Below, one piece after another: positions 32,322 through 40,678 of a stretch of DNA of 64,000 nucleotides (its first letter is position 1; every line of letters starts with the position of its first letter). The translations under genes and the position numbers were made by a program. The notes below the pieces were generated by a model. It worked only from the letters and a program-made list of their open reading frames with translations, was not told where the DNA came from and ran no database searches. This DNA is from TMED14 sp965657195. GTDB taxonomy: Bacteria; Bacteroidota; Bacteroidia; Flavobacteriales; Schleiferiaceae. The DNA lies in NCBI GenBank assembly GCA_965657195.1, contig CBFHNK010000001.1:20816-84815 (forward strand), read 5' to 3'.

Positions 32322-33092
32322 ATGAACACAAAGAATATGTTATGGTTAGCGGTTGCAGGAATCGCCTTGAGTTCCTGCACCGTAGTACGCCAAGGAGACG
32401 TGGGTGTCAAGCGCACGCTCGGTAAGATTAGCAAGCGCGAGGTTCAGCCTGGGCCACGGCTGTACAATCCGTTTTTGACGACGATTATTCAGGTTCCGAC
32501 CCGAACTACCAACCTCGAGGTCAAGCTCGACTTGCCGTCCAAAGAGGGGTTGAATGTCGGAGCCGAAATTTCGATCCTCTACCACATCGACCAACGCCGT
32601 GCGACCGACGTAGTGGGAAGCATTGGCCCCGACTACGAGATGTCCATGATTTTGCCCGTCTTTCGCGCCGCAGCCGCGGACGTGACTGCAGGCTTTATGG
32701 CCAAGGACATGCACACGGGTAACCGCCTCGGAATCGAGACCGCCATCAAAAAGAGCATGATGGGTCTTCTTGAGGACCGCGGATTTGTGATTGAGGCCGT
32801 CCTGATGAAGAGCATTAAGCTTCCGTCTGGACTGTACCGCGCGATTGAAGAAAAGCTTCAGGCCGAGCAAGAAGCCCAACGCATGGAATTTGTACTGCAG
32901 CGCGAACGCCAAGAGGCCGACCGCCGCATCATCGAAGCCGAGGGTATTCGCGACGCCAACAAGATTATTTCAGAGGGTCTAACCCCACAAATCATTCAGT
33001 ACAAGACGATTGAGGCCTACCGTGAGCTGTCGAAGTCGCCGAACACCAAGGTGATTGTGGGCGGAGGCAAGGACTTCATCCTCAATCCTTGA
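32322..33092 (+). CDS. SPFH/prohibitin-family lipoprotein
   Basis: A 256-residue SPFH (band 7) protein. The N-terminus MLWLAVAGIALSSC is a lipoprotein signal with the acylated cysteine at 19, so it is membrane-attached by lipid rather than by a helix. The SPFH domain (about 25-190) has VRQGDVGVKRTLGKI, EISILYHIDQRRATDVV and KKSMMGLLEDRGFVIEAVLMKSIKLP; a charged helix (IEEKLQAEQEAQRMEFVLQRERQEA) follows. Such proteins form membrane rings that organise proteases or microdomains. A longer frame from 32247 would hide the lipobox and is rejected. Confidence 0.9.
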   Translation: MNTKNMLWLAVAGIALSSCTVVRQGDVGVKRTLGKISKREVQPGPRLYNPFLTTIIQVPTRTTNLEVKLDLPSKEGLNVGAEISILYHIDQRRATDVVGSIGPDYEMSMILPVFRAAAADVTAGFMAKDMHTGNRLGIETAIKKSMMGLLEDRGFVIEAVLMKSIKLPSGLYRAIEEKLQAEQEAQRMEFVLQRERQEADRRIIEAEGIRDANKIISEGLTPQIIQYKTIEAYRELSKSPNTKVIVGGGKDFILNP

Positions 33093-33291
33093 GGTCCCGG
33101 CGAGGTTCTTCACGGGCCTCGTCGTACTGCGTGAATTCGCGGGATCCCGCCAACCGCAGGGTCAATAGAAGTAATCCTACGGCAAGGGCCGAGGCCAGAG
33201 TGGCCTCGGCCTTGTCGTTTAGGGTAAAGGCTCCGAAGGTTGCGGCAAGGGCTGCAGCCAAACAGAGCGCGCTCGTCAGTGACAGCTGCAC
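33082..33291 (-). CDS. Small two-helix membrane protein
   Basis: A 69-residue ORF with a GTG start, two hydrophobic segments (about 4-22 and 30-48) and a charged end (REFTQYDEAREEPRRDLKD). It begins 3 nt from the icd stop on the same strand, which suggests coupling, and its 3' end overlaps the convergent SPFH gene by 11 nt. No family recognised. It could be a chance ORF, but position and composition favour a real small protein. Confidence 0.5.
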   Translation of the reverse strand: MQLSLTSALCLAAALAATFGAFTLNDKAEATLASALAVGLLLLTLRLAGSREFTQYDEAREEPRRDLKD

Positions 33292-33294
33292 GGC

Positions 33295-34731
33295 TTACTG
33301 GCCCTGGCCGAGCGAGTAGCTCGGGGTTCCGTCAAAGCGGTACAAGTTCTCGGTCTTGACTACGTCGATTCCGTGGGCTTCGGCGGCCTCCAAAAGGTTG
33401 ATGATGCGCTCTTTGGGCAATAAACCGCCGTTGGGGTTCTTGAAGCGGCAGCGCCAGTGGTCGGTGCAAAACGTTTCGGGGAAGCCGTCAGGCCACACCT
33501 TGATTCCGCGGTTCGTAATCATGCTCAGTGCGGCGTCGTCGCAGTTGATGGCTTGGATCAGGGGAGCCAAGGCATCTGCTTCGGTTCCGTGCCAGTGCAC
33601 AAAGAGGTCGACGCCCTCCAATTCTTTGGTTTTGGGCGCTTTGCGCTCGTACTTCGGAACCTGAATCTTCGCGTCGCCGCGGTAGCGCACGGCCTTGAGT
33701 TGGCTGGGTTCCTGGCCGAGGTTGGCGATGATGGCGTCGGCAAACTCGCGGGTTCCGACCTTTTCGCGGCTCAGGCCTTCGGTGAAGATGTCGTAGGTGT
33801 GGGTTCCGTCCTCGAGGGTCTTGAGCCACGCGTTGTGCACGCGTTCCGCGACGTCGAACTGACCGAGGTGGTTGAGCATCAGGATGGCTCCGTGCAAAAG
33901 GCCCGAGGGGTTGGCGACGTTTTGGCCGGCGCGGCGAGGTGCGGAACCGTGGATCGCCTCAAACATCGCGCATTCGCTGCCGATGTTGGCAGATCCGGCA
34001 AGGCCCACACTGCCCGTGATTTGCGCCGCCACGTCTGAAAGTATGTCTCCGTAGAGGTTGGGCATGACAATCACGTCAAAGGCCTCAGGAGTGTCGGCGA
34101 GCTTAGCGGCGCCAATGTCGACAATCCAGTGCTCGTTCTCGATTTCGGGGTATTCGGCCGCGATTTCGTCAAAAACTTGGTGAAACAGACCATCAGTCTG
34201 CTTCATAATGTTGTCTTTGGTAAAGCAGGTCACCTTTTTGCGGCCCTGGGTGCGGGCGTACTCAAACGCGTAGCGCACAATGTGCTCGCATCCCGGACGG
34301 CTAATCAGCTTGAGGCACTGCACCACCTCGTCGGTTTGCTGGTGCTCGATTCCGGCATACAAATCCTCTTCGTTTTCGCGCACAATAACCACATCCATAA
34401 TGGGATGCTTGGTGGTCACGTAGGGGTGAAGGCTGACGCATGGGCGCACGTTGGCAAACAGTCCAAGGAACTTGCGCGTGCTGACATTCAAGCTCTTGTA
34501 GCCACCGCCTTGGGGCGTCGTGATCGGAGCCTTCAAAAACACCTTGTTGCGGCGAATGATTTCCCACGATTCGGGGTGAATTCCGGCGCTGTTGCCCGAG
34601 AGGTAGAGTTTTTCGCCGACTTCGATTTCGTCGATTTCGAGTTGGGCTCCTGCGGCCTTTAGGATGCGCAGGGTGGCGTCCATGATTTCGGGTCCGATGC
34701 CGTCCCCGTGAGCGACTGTAATGCGTGCCAT
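33295..34731 (-). CDS. icd: NADP-dependent isocitrate dehydrogenase
   Basis: A 478-residue decarboxylating dehydrogenase of the TCA cycle that yields 2-oxoglutarate and NADPH. It is the long Thermus-like form with an extra C-terminal domain (about 340-478) beyond the usual core. Visible are the start VAHGDGIGPEIMDATLRIL, SLNVSTRKFLGLFANVRP, VRENEEDLYAGIEH, NLYGDILSDVAAQITGSVGL with metal-binding aspartates, and EAIHGSAPRRAGQNVANPSG. One gene, no partner subunit. A small membrane ORF follows 3 nt after its stop. Confidence 0.95.
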   Translation of the reverse strand: MARITVAHGDGIGPEIMDATLRILKAAGAQLEIDEIEVGEKLYLSGNSAGIHPESWEIIRRNKVFLKAPITTPQGGGYKSLNVSTRKFLGLFANVRPCVSLHPYVTTKHPIMDVVIVRENEEDLYAGIEHQQTDEVVQCLKLISRPGCEHIVRYAFEYARTQGRKKVTCFTKDNIMKQTDGLFHQVFDEIAAEYPEIENEHWIVDIGAAKLADTPEAFDVIVMPNLYGDILSDVAAQITGSVGLAGSANIGSECAMFEAIHGSAPRRAGQNVANPSGLLHGAILMLNHLGQFDVAERVHNAWLKTLEDGTHTYDIFTEGLSREKVGTREFADAIIANLGQEPSQLKAVRYRGDAKIQVPKYERKAPKTKELEGVDLFVHWHGTEADALAPLIQAINCDDAALSMITNRGIKVWPDGFPETFCTDHWRCRFKNPNGGLLPKERIINLLEAAEAHGIDVVKTENLYRFDGTPSYSLGQGQ

Positions 34732-34842
34732 ATTCTAAGAATTTGCTACAAAAGTCCGCCTCAGGGGCAGGGGGTTTCATTTATGAATCAATGCGGGGGC
34801 ATTTGATTTATTAATGAAAAACTAATGGGTAGATTTTCCATC

Positions 34843-35199
34843 CTAAGCCGTCCGCAGCACCTTATCAAGTGCGCGCCCCTTGGCCAGTTCGTCGATGAGC
34901 TTGTCGAGGTAGCGCACTTTTTGCGAGAGCGGATTCTCGATGTCTTCGACGCGCCATCCGCAAATCACACCCTTAATGAGCACGGCATTGGGGTGTAGGT
35001 GCACGGAATCAAAAATTTGCGCAAACGTCCATTTGGCGTCGAGCCATGTCTGGAGGTTTTCTGGCGTGGACTGGGTTAGCCACAAAATGGCATTGTCGGT
35101 GAGGCTTGGATCTACTCCTTTACGCTCGAGTTTGGCTCGGTAGTGCGGGTAGACCGAGGCGAGGGTCATGGCGGCAATGCGTTCGTCGGTGGTGGGCAT
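34843..35199 (-). CDS. DUF2200 family protein
   Basis: A 118-residue cytosolic protein with the DUF2200 pattern: ERIAAMTLASVYPHYRAKLERKG, AILWLTQSTPENLQTWL, PNAVLIKGVICGWRVEDIENPL and the ending KVRYLDKLIDELAKGRALDKVLR. The family is alpha-helical, common in Bacteroidota and firmicutes, with unknown function. It lies directly after the broken ParE toxin fragment. The 111 bp upstream of icd (34732-34842) hold no gene. Confidence 0.88.
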   Translation of the reverse strand: MPTTDERIAAMTLASVYPHYRAKLERKGVDPSLTDNAILWLTQSTPENLQTWLDAKWTFAQIFDSVHLHPNAVLIKGVICGWRVEDIENPLSQKVRYLDKLIDELAKGRALDKVLRTA

Positions 35200-35208
35200 G
35201 GGGCTCAG

Positions 35209-35310
35209 CTACATACGCCATTGATCGATATTCATGCTCTGATTGAGTATGCGAACAATGATACGGGATTGATCTTCGTCGGAAGTGTAGAAGATTCTGT
35301 GGGATTTGGG
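35209..35310 (-). pseudogene. ParE/RelE toxin remnant
   Basis: In the same frame as the antitoxin but after its TAA-TAG double stop, codons give PKSHRIFYTSDEDQSRIIVR followed by ILNQSMNIDQWRM and a stop. This resembles the C-terminal third of ParE-type toxins (the HRIFY and RILxQSMD strands). The N-terminal two thirds and a start codon are missing, so the toxin cannot be made. Confidence 0.65.
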
Positions 35311-35313
35311 CTA

Positions 35314-35481
35314 TTAATACTTTTTGGTATTGGCCTCCTTGATTTTCTTGAGAACCACTTCAGCATTAAAATCAGCAACCCATCCACTCTTTTCGCCACG
35401 GATTAAAGCTTGGCGAAGTTCATGGAGCTTTTTTTCGTCGGTTAGGCACGCTTCCAAGGAACGATTTGAGTTTTGAGTCAT
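35314..35481 (-). CDS. ParD-like antitoxin, orphaned
   Basis: A 55-residue protein from the ATG at 35481: MTQNSNRSLEACLTDEKKLH, then ELRQALIRGEKSGWVADFNA and a lysine-rich helix. The ALIRGEKSGW..DFNAE stretch matches the C-terminal toxin-wrapping half of ParD-type antitoxins; the usual N-terminal ribbon-helix-helix is shortened. It ends in TAA TAG, directly followed by the truncated toxin. It is either a surviving orphan antitoxin or a decaying module. G+C is lower than in neighbouring genes. Confidence 0.65.
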   Translation of the reverse strand: MTQNSNRSLEACLTDEKKLHELRQALIRGEKSGWVADFNAEVVLKKIKEANTKKY

Positions 35482-35578
35482 GATGTTTAAAAGTAATTCA
35501 AGAGCATCAATTTATGGATAATTTCTGCCGGGGGCCAAATTGCCGCGCATTCGCGCGGCGGACCGCTTAGGGGGTGCT

Positions 35579-35703
35579 TACTAGGAAACCAAACCCGCGA
35601 CTCCGTCGCGTTTTTTTTCATTGGCACCCTTCGCTCAAGCGAGCTTGGCTCGGCTACCAATGAAAAAACCCAGGCCGTGGGGCCTGGGTTTGGTTTCCTA
35701 GTA
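35579..35703. repeat. Nested palindrome downstream of tRNA-fMet
   Basis: Outer 18-bp perfect inverted repeat 35579-35596 / 35686-35703; inner 12-bp inverted repeat 35613-35624 / 35657-35668. Each half carries its own hairpin: CGCGAC-TCC-GTCGCG followed by T8 (35596-35618, plus strand) and the GGCC hairpin below. The right end overlaps the last 2 nt of the tRNA. A separate hairpin GCCGCGC-ATTC-GCGCGGC lies at 35542-35559. Confidence 0.85.
35663..35691 (-). terminator. Terminator of tRNA-fMet
   Basis: On the minus strand: AACCCAGGCC-CCAC-GGCCTGGGTT followed by a T-run, 11 nt past the tRNA 3' end. Confidence 0.88.
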
Positions 35704-35774
35704 GCGGGGGCCGGACTCGAACCGACGGCCTTCGGGTTATGAGCCCGACGAGCTACCAACTGCTCCACCCCGCG
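35702..35774 (-). tRNA. Initiator tRNA-fMet(CAT)
   Basis: A 73-nt cloverleaf on the minus strand: acceptor CGCGGGG/CCCCGCT with an unpaired C1-T72, anticodon arm TCGGG-CTCATAA-CCCGA with three stacked G:C pairs, T arm GTCGG-TTCGAGT-CCGGC. The 1-72 mismatch and the GGG/CCC stem are initiator hallmarks. A TACCTTTG box lies 10 nt upstream. Confidence 0.95.
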
Positions 35775-35784
35775 ATATGGACGG

Positions 35785-35792
35785 CAAAGGTA
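35785..35792 (-). promoter_or_regulatory. -7 element of tRNA-fMet
   Basis: TACCTTTG on the minus strand, exact consensus, 10 nt from the mature 5' end. Confidence 0.7.
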
Positions 35793-35855
35793 CAACATCT
35801 TTGAAAAATGCACAAGTCAGCGGGAGTCCGCCTAAAAAGCCCGACCTTTGCAGCC

Positions 35856-36749
35856 ATGTCAAAGCCCCACAAGTCCGGATTTGTTAACCTAATCGGCCAC
35901 CCCAACGTGGGTAAGTCGACGCTTGCGAACGCGCTGGTGGGGGAACGACTCAGTATTATTACGCCCAAGGCACAGACCACGCGCCACCGAATTTTTGGAA
36001 TTCTCAACGGCGAAACAGAGGCCTACGACTACCAAGTTGTCTTTTCAGACACCCCTGGAGTGCTGGATCCGGCCTATGAACTACAAGAGCGCATGCTCGA
36101 CGCCGTGCGCGACGCGCTGAAGGATGCCGACGTCTTTTTGTACGTTGTGGAACTGGGCGAGGGTCCGCTCAAGAACGAGGGGCTGTTTAAGCACTTGCAG
36201 ACGACAACAACGCCTGTGCTGGTGCTGCTCAATAAGATTGACCTCAAGGACCAACCGGTGCTCGAGGCCGAAGTGGTAAAGTGGCAAGGGCTGCTTCCGC
36301 AGGCTGAGGTGATTCCGATCAGTGCGCTGAACCGATTCAACTTGGACTACCTGATGTCGCGCGTTTTGGAACTGATTCCTGAGGGCCCCGCCTACTACGA
36401 GAAGGACCAGTTGACCGACCGCAGCGAGCGCTTTGTGGCGTCTGAAATCATTCGCGAGCAGATTTTGATGCGCTACCAAAAAGAGGTTCCGTACTCGGTT
36501 GAAGTCGCGATTGACACGTTTGAAGAGGGTGAAGACATTCACAAGATCCGGGCGATTTTGTACGTTTCGCGCGATTCGCAAAAGGGCATCATCATTGGCC
36601 ACAAGGGCGCGGCGATTAAGTCGGTCGGAATCGGAGCCCGCAAGGCCATGGAGGCCTTTTTTCAGCGCCAGGTTCACCTGGAGCTCTTTGTAAAAGTTCA
36701 GCCGGACTGGCGCGACAACGCCCGTTCGCTCAAGCAATTCGGATACTAG
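35856..36749 (+). CDS. era: GTPase Era
   Basis: A 297-residue ribosome-assembly GTPase that binds the 3' end of 16S rRNA during 30S maturation. G1 GHPNVGKST (about 14-22), G2 TTRHRIFGI, G3 DTPGV, G4 LNKIDL are visible. The C-terminal KH domain has the typical IHKIRAILYVSRDSQKGIIIGHKGAAIKSVG segment. The ATG at 35856 is 5 nt after a GACCTTTG box (35843-35850); upstream in-frame codons to 35808 lie before that box. It is 1 nt from der, so the two GTPases are co-transcribed. Confidence 0.97.
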   Translation: MSKPHKSGFVNLIGHPNVGKSTLANALVGERLSIITPKAQTTRHRIFGILNGETEAYDYQVVFSDTPGVLDPAYELQERMLDAVRDALKDADVFLYVVELGEGPLKNEGLFKHLQTTTTPVLVLLNKIDLKDQPVLEAEVVKWQGLLPQAEVIPISALNRFNLDYLMSRVLELIPEGPAYYEKDQLTDRSERFVASEIIREQILMRYQKEVPYSVEVAIDTFEEGEDIHKIRAILYVSRDSQKGIIIGHKGAAIKSVGIGARKAMEAFFQRQVHLELFVKVQPDWRDNARSLKQFGY

Positions 36750-36750
36750 T

Positions 36751-38076
36751 ATGAGGTCGTTAATCGCCATTGTAGGTCGCCCCAACGTGGGCAAGTCGAC
36801 GTTTTTTAACCGCCTGGTGCAAAAGCGCGAAGCCATTGTGGATTCGGTGGCCGGTGTGACGCGCGACCGCCACTACGGTAGTGCGGAATGGGGCGGACGT
36901 GTCTTTACCCTCGTGGATACGGGCGGATGGGTCGAAGGTTCCGACGACGTATTTGAAGGCGAAATCCGCCGCCAAGTCAAGGCCGCGCTCGACGAGTGCA
37001 ACGCAGTGATCTTTTTGGTGGACGCTGAAGACGGTTTGAGTCCGGACGATGAGGAAATTGCGCAGCTCCTGCGCCGCCAAAAGAAGCCGGTGCTGCTTGT
37101 GGCTAATAAGATTGACAACCATGGTCGCGCCGCACAAGCCGCTGAATTCTACAGCCTTGGATTTGGAGAGCCCTTTGCGCTGAGTTCGGTGAACGGCAGC
37201 GGAACCGGCGAGTTGCTCGACCAGCTCATCTCTGTACTGCCCCCCGCGTCTGAAGATGAAAGCAATGAGCTTGACCCCTGGGAGGGTCTGCCGCGCTTGG
37301 CCATTGTGGGCCGTCCAAACGTGGGCAAGTCGTCGATTACCAATGCCCTCTTTGAAGAAGAGGTAAGCATCGTGACGGACATCGCTGGTACCACCCGCGA
37401 CACTGTTAATCAGCGCTTTACGAAGTTCGGAATGGACTTCGTGCTGCTTGATACGGCCGGGCTCCGCAAAAAAGTTAAAGTGCACGAGGACCTTGAGTTC
37501 TACAGCAACATGCGGACGCTGCGCACCATCGAAGATTCAGACGTGTGCATGCTTGTGATTGACGCTGAACACGGACTTGAGGCGCAAGACTTGGCCATCA
37601 CCAGCGTGATTTACAAGAACCGCAAAGGCCTGATTGTGGTGGTCAACAAGTGGGACCTCGTCGAGAAGCAAACTCAGACGCTTGAGGAGTACAAGGCAGT
37701 GATCAAGAAACGTTTGCAACCGTTTAACGACGTGCCCATCGTGTTCACTTCGGCGCTCACCAAGCAGCGCGTGCTTAAGGCCATCGAAGAGGCCATGGAA
37801 GTGTACCGCCGTCGTTCGACCCGAATTTCGAAAACAGACCTCAACGATCGTCTGCTTTCAATGGTCAAGTACCAGCCGCCCCCCATTTACAAGGGCAAGG
37901 AAATCAAGATCAAGTTCATCACGCAGCTTCCGACGAAGTACCCGCAGTTTGTGTTTTTCTGCAACCTGCCTCAGTACGTCAAAGACAGCTACTCGCGCTT
38001 TGTCGAGAACCAGATGCGCCAGATGTACGACTTGAGCGGGGTTCCGATTGACCTCTTCTGGCGGAAGAGTTCATAG
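36751..38076 (+). CDS. der: GTPase Der (EngA)
   Basis: A 441-residue protein with two tandem GTPase domains and a KH-like C-terminal domain, needed for 50S subunit assembly. Domain 1 has GRPNVGKST, DTGGW and NKIDNH; domain 2 (from about 185) has GRPNVGKSS, DIAGTTRD, DTAGLRKK and NKWDL. The C-terminus SRFVENQMRQMYDLSGVPI is typical. All G motifs are intact. Starts 1 nt after the era stop. Confidence 0.98.
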   Translation: MRSLIAIVGRPNVGKSTFFNRLVQKREAIVDSVAGVTRDRHYGSAEWGGRVFTLVDTGGWVEGSDDVFEGEIRRQVKAALDECNAVIFLVDAEDGLSPDDEEIAQLLRRQKKPVLLVANKIDNHGRAAQAAEFYSLGFGEPFALSSVNGSGTGELLDQLISVLPPASEDESNELDPWEGLPRLAIVGRPNVGKSSITNALFEEEVSIVTDIAGTTRDTVNQRFTKFGMDFVLLDTAGLRKKVKVHEDLEFYSNMRTLRTIEDSDVCMLVIDAEHGLEAQDLAITSVIYKNRKGLIVVVNKWDLVEKQTQTLEEYKAVIKKRLQPFNDVPIVFTSALTKQRVLKAIEEAMEVYRRRSTRISKTDLNDRLLSMVKYQPPPIYKGKEIKIKFITQLPTKYPQFVFFCNLPQYVKDSYSRFVENQMRQMYDLSGVPIDLFWRKSS

Positions 38077-38089
38077 GTAGTGGTCCGAC

Positions 38090-38785
38090 TTACTTCGTAG
38101 CCGCCCGAAACGCCGCCTCGAGGTCTTCTTTGCCCGGACCGAAGGTTTCGATCGAGGCCTCGCGGACCAGCTGGCCGCGGCGAATGAATCCGACGACGTC
38201 GCACATCGCCTGCACCTCTTGCATGATGTGGGTGCTGAGAATCACCGTTTTGTCGCTACCGACGCGGCGAATCAGCTGGCGAATTTCAACGAGCTGATTG
38301 GGGTCAAGGCCGGTGGTGGGCTCGTCGAGAATTAACACTTTGGGGTCGTGAATCAGGGCGGCGGCGAGGCCGACGCGCTGGCGGTAGCCCTTTGAAAGCT
38401 CGCCGATGCGCTTGTGGCGCTCGGGGGTGAGGCCCACGTCGGCGATGAGTTGCTCGGCGCGGTCGCGGTCCACCTGGTAGAGGTCTGCGACGTAGTGCAG
38501 GTACTCGGTCACGTATAGGTCGGGGTAGAGCGGATTCTGCTCGGGCAGGTAGCCCAGAATGCGGCGCACTTCGAGGCTGTCGGTGGCGCAATCCATTCCG
38601 TGAACGTGGGCGGAACCTTCGTCGGCCGGAATCAGTCCGCACACAATTTTCATGAAGGTCGACTTACCCGCTCCGTTGGGGCCGAGCAGGCCGTAGATCT
38701 GTCCGGGTTGGGCGTTTAGGGTAAATCCGTCGAGCGCATTTTGGCGCCCGTAGGTCTTGCGAAGATTTTCTGCAGCAATCGACAT
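38090..38785 (-). CDS. gldA: GldA-type ABC transporter ATP-binding protein
   Basis: A 231-residue ABC ATPase: Walker A GPNGAGKST, signature LSKGYRQRVGLA, Walker B VLILDEPTTGLDPNQ, switch STHIM. The stretch LGYLPEQNPLYPDLYVTEYLHYVAD and LVEIRQLIRRVG closely resemble GldA, which with GldF/GldG is linked to gliding motility in flavobacteria. The product is shorter than GldA as I remember it (near 300 residues), ending at the usual LEAAFRAAT helix. No gldF/gldG permease gene is nearby, so the symbol is tentative. The ATG at 38785 is chosen; the frame continues upstream into rsgA without support. Confidence 0.7.
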   Translation of the reverse strand: MSIAAENLRKTYGRQNALDGFTLNAQPGQIYGLLGPNGAGKSTFMKIVCGLIPADEGSAHVHGMDCATDSLEVRRILGYLPEQNPLYPDLYVTEYLHYVADLYQVDRDRAEQLIADVGLTPERHKRIGELSKGYRQRVGLAAALIHDPKVLILDEPTTGLDPNQLVEIRQLIRRVGSDKTVILSTHIMQEVQAMCDVVGFIRRGQLVREASIETFGPGKEDLEAAFRAATK

Positions 38786-38834
38786 GGCGAAGAGTAACGA
38801 AGGCCGAAGGTAAGCCGATATCTTTGGTGTTCCG

Positions 38835-39797
38835 ATGGAAGCCCTAGTCTTAAAATCAACCGGAAGCTGGTACCGCCTGCAGTTTGCCGACGGAACCCAG
38901 GCCGACGCGCGCCTGCGCGGCGCGCTCCGCCTTGCGGGCAGCCGCGCAACCAACCCTGTCGCGGTGGGAGATCAGGTTGACGTGGTTCCCGAGTCCGAGG
39001 GACGCTGGGCGATTACCGGGGTGCACGAGCGCCGCAACCACCTGGTGCGCAAGTCGGTCAACTTGTCGCACAAGTCGCAGGTGATTGCTGCCAACATCGA
39101 CCAGGCGGTGCTGATTGCCACGGTGGCTGAGCCGGTGACGCTGTACGGATTCATGGATCGCTTTTTGGCGACGGCTGAGGCCTACCGGATTCCGACGGTG
39201 ATTGCATTCAACAAGGTGGACGCGCTCGACGAGGCCAGCGAAGCCGAATTGACCTACCGCGAGGCGGCCTACGGGCAGGCGGGCTACCAGACGTTGCGGG
39301 TTTCGGCCGAGACGGGCGAGGGGCTCGAGGCCCTGCGCGAGGTGCTGCGCGGCAAGGTTTCGCTTTTTAGCGGCCACAGCGGAGTCGGCAAAAGCAGCTT
39401 GGCCAACCGCCTGCAGCCGGGCCTTGACCTGCGGACGGGCGCCATCAGTTCCGCCCACGGTCAGGGGCAGCACACGACTACGTTTGCTGAGATGCATCCG
39501 CTGGATTTGGACGGATTCTTGATCGACACCCCCGGAATCCGCGGCTTTGGACTCGTCGACATGGAGCGCGAGGAGATCAGCCACTACTTTCCCGAGGTGT
39601 TTGCGTTGTCGCCGCAGTGCCGCTTTGGCAACTGCCTGCACGCCGACGAGCCCGGATGCGCCGTTCGGGACGCGTACGAGGGCAACAAACTGGCTCCGAC
39701 CCGCTACGAGAGTTATTTGAGCATGCTGGCGGGCGACGACGACCAAGATCCGTACCGACATGGGGCATTTAATGATGTAAAGAGCCGAAAACAATGA
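38835..39797 (+). CDS. rsgA: Ribosome small-subunit GTPase RsgA
   Basis: A 320-residue circularly permuted GTPase that checks late 30S maturation. N-terminal OB fold (about 1-70), then G4 AFNKVDAL before G1 GHSGVGKSS and G3 DTPGIRGFG, the permuted order typical of the family. A C-terminal zinc finger is formed by CRFGNCLHADEPGC. A TATCTTTG box (38819-38826) ends 8 nt before the ATG. Overlaps dtd by 4 nt. Confidence 0.97.
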   Translation: MEALVLKSTGSWYRLQFADGTQADARLRGALRLAGSRATNPVAVGDQVDVVPESEGRWAITGVHERRNHLVRKSVNLSHKSQVIAANIDQAVLIATVAEPVTLYGFMDRFLATAEAYRIPTVIAFNKVDALDEASEAELTYREAAYGQAGYQTLRVSAETGEGLEALREVLRGKVSLFSGHSGVGKSSLANRLQPGLDLRTGAISSAHGQGQHTTTFAEMHPLDLDGFLIDTPGIRGFGLVDMEREEISHYFPEVFALSPQCRFGNCLHADEPGCAVRDAYEGNKLAPTRYESYLSMLAGDDDQDPYRHGAFNDVKSRKQ

Positions 39798-40246
39798 GAG
39801 TCGTAGTTCAGCGGGTTCGTGAGGCGAGTGTTACGATCGATGGTAAACTACACAGCCGAATCGGACCAGGTTTGTTGATACTCGCAGGTTGGGAGGATGA
39901 AGATACTCACGAGGATAATGCCTGGATTGCAATGAAAATCAGCAAGATGCGACTTTTTCCAGATGCTGAAGGCGTGATGAACCGTTCTGTTATAGAGGTT
40001 GGTGGCGAGTTGCTCGTAGTTAGCCAATTCACACTGCATGCTTCGACTAAGAAGGGCAACCGTCCGAGCTATTTTAAGGCGGCGCATTCGCGAATTTCGG
40101 TTCCGCTGTACGAAGACTTTCTTGACGTGCTTTGGAATAAGGCCAACTTGCCCGTGAAGTCAGGCGTGTTTGGTGCAGATATGATGGTGGCCCTCGTGAA
40201 CGACGGGCCGGTGACGATTACGATGGACTCCAAAAACAAGGAATGA
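39794..40246 (+). CDS. dtd: D-aminoacyl-tRNA deacylase
   Basis: A 150-residue proofreading enzyme that hydrolyses D-aminoacyl- and glycyl-tRNA(Ala) esters. Active-site motifs are VVSQFTLHA and the C-terminal VNDGPVTI; MRVVVQRVREASVTIDGK is a typical start. 4-nt overlaps with rsgA and with the MazG-like gene show a tight operon. The first part (about 39800-40060) is clearly A/T-richer than the last 180 nt, which match genome-typical codon use; the gene may be a mosaic. Confidence 0.97.
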   Translation: MRVVVQRVREASVTIDGKLHSRIGPGLLILAGWEDEDTHEDNAWIAMKISKMRLFPDAEGVMNRSVIEVGGELLVVSQFTLHASTKKGNRPSYFKAAHSRISVPLYEDFLDVLWNKANLPVKSGVFGADMMVALVNDGPVTITMDSKNKE

Positions 40247-40593
40247 TGACGTTTGACGACCAAAAGCCCGTGGGGGCCCTGCAAGCCGAAGTGGATCAGT
40301 GGATTGCCGATTTTGGCGTGCGCTACTTTAACGAGCTCACCAATATGGCCCAGCTCAGCGAAGAGGTGGGCGAGGTGGCCCGAATCATTGCGCGCCGCTA
40401 TGGAGAGCAGTCTGAAAAGGAGTCCGACAAGAACAAGGACCTCGGCGAAGAACTGGCCGACGTGCTGTTTGTGACGCTGTGCTTGGCCAACCAAACGGGC
40501 ACTGACCTGCAGGCCGCGTTTGATCGCCGCATGGCGGCTAAGGGCGCGCGCGACAAGGATCGGCATGCGAATAATACGAAGTTGAAGGGCTAA
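40243..40593 (+). CDS. MazG-like nucleotide pyrophosphohydrolase
   Basis: A 116-residue all-alpha NTP-PPase of the MazG/dUTPase-like superfamily. The metal-binding pattern is LSEEVGEVARIIARRYGEQSEKESDKNKDLGEELADVLF, with EExxE and DLGEELAD helices; ANQTGTDLQAAFDRRM follows. It probably splits house-cleaning nucleotides to NMP and PPi. It overlaps dtd by 4 nt; the rsgA/dtd/PPase set makes functional sense as RNA/nucleotide quality control. Confidence 0.92.
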   Translation: MMTFDDQKPVGALQAEVDQWIADFGVRYFNELTNMAQLSEEVGEVARIIARRYGEQSEKESDKNKDLGEELADVLFVTLCLANQTGTDLQAAFDRRMAAKGARDKDRHANNTKLKG

Positions 40594-40678
40594 CTCAAAT
40601 CCTCAGGCAATCCTTCGACCTTAAACACGACGGGCGCTCTTGCTTTGTACCTTAGCGGCCTACTTCAAAAACCCCTTG

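Noticed and set aside
35487..35813. 108-residue minus-strand ORF over tRNA-fMet
   Set aside because: It is a translation of the tRNA gene and its terminator palindrome, a familiar false ORF.
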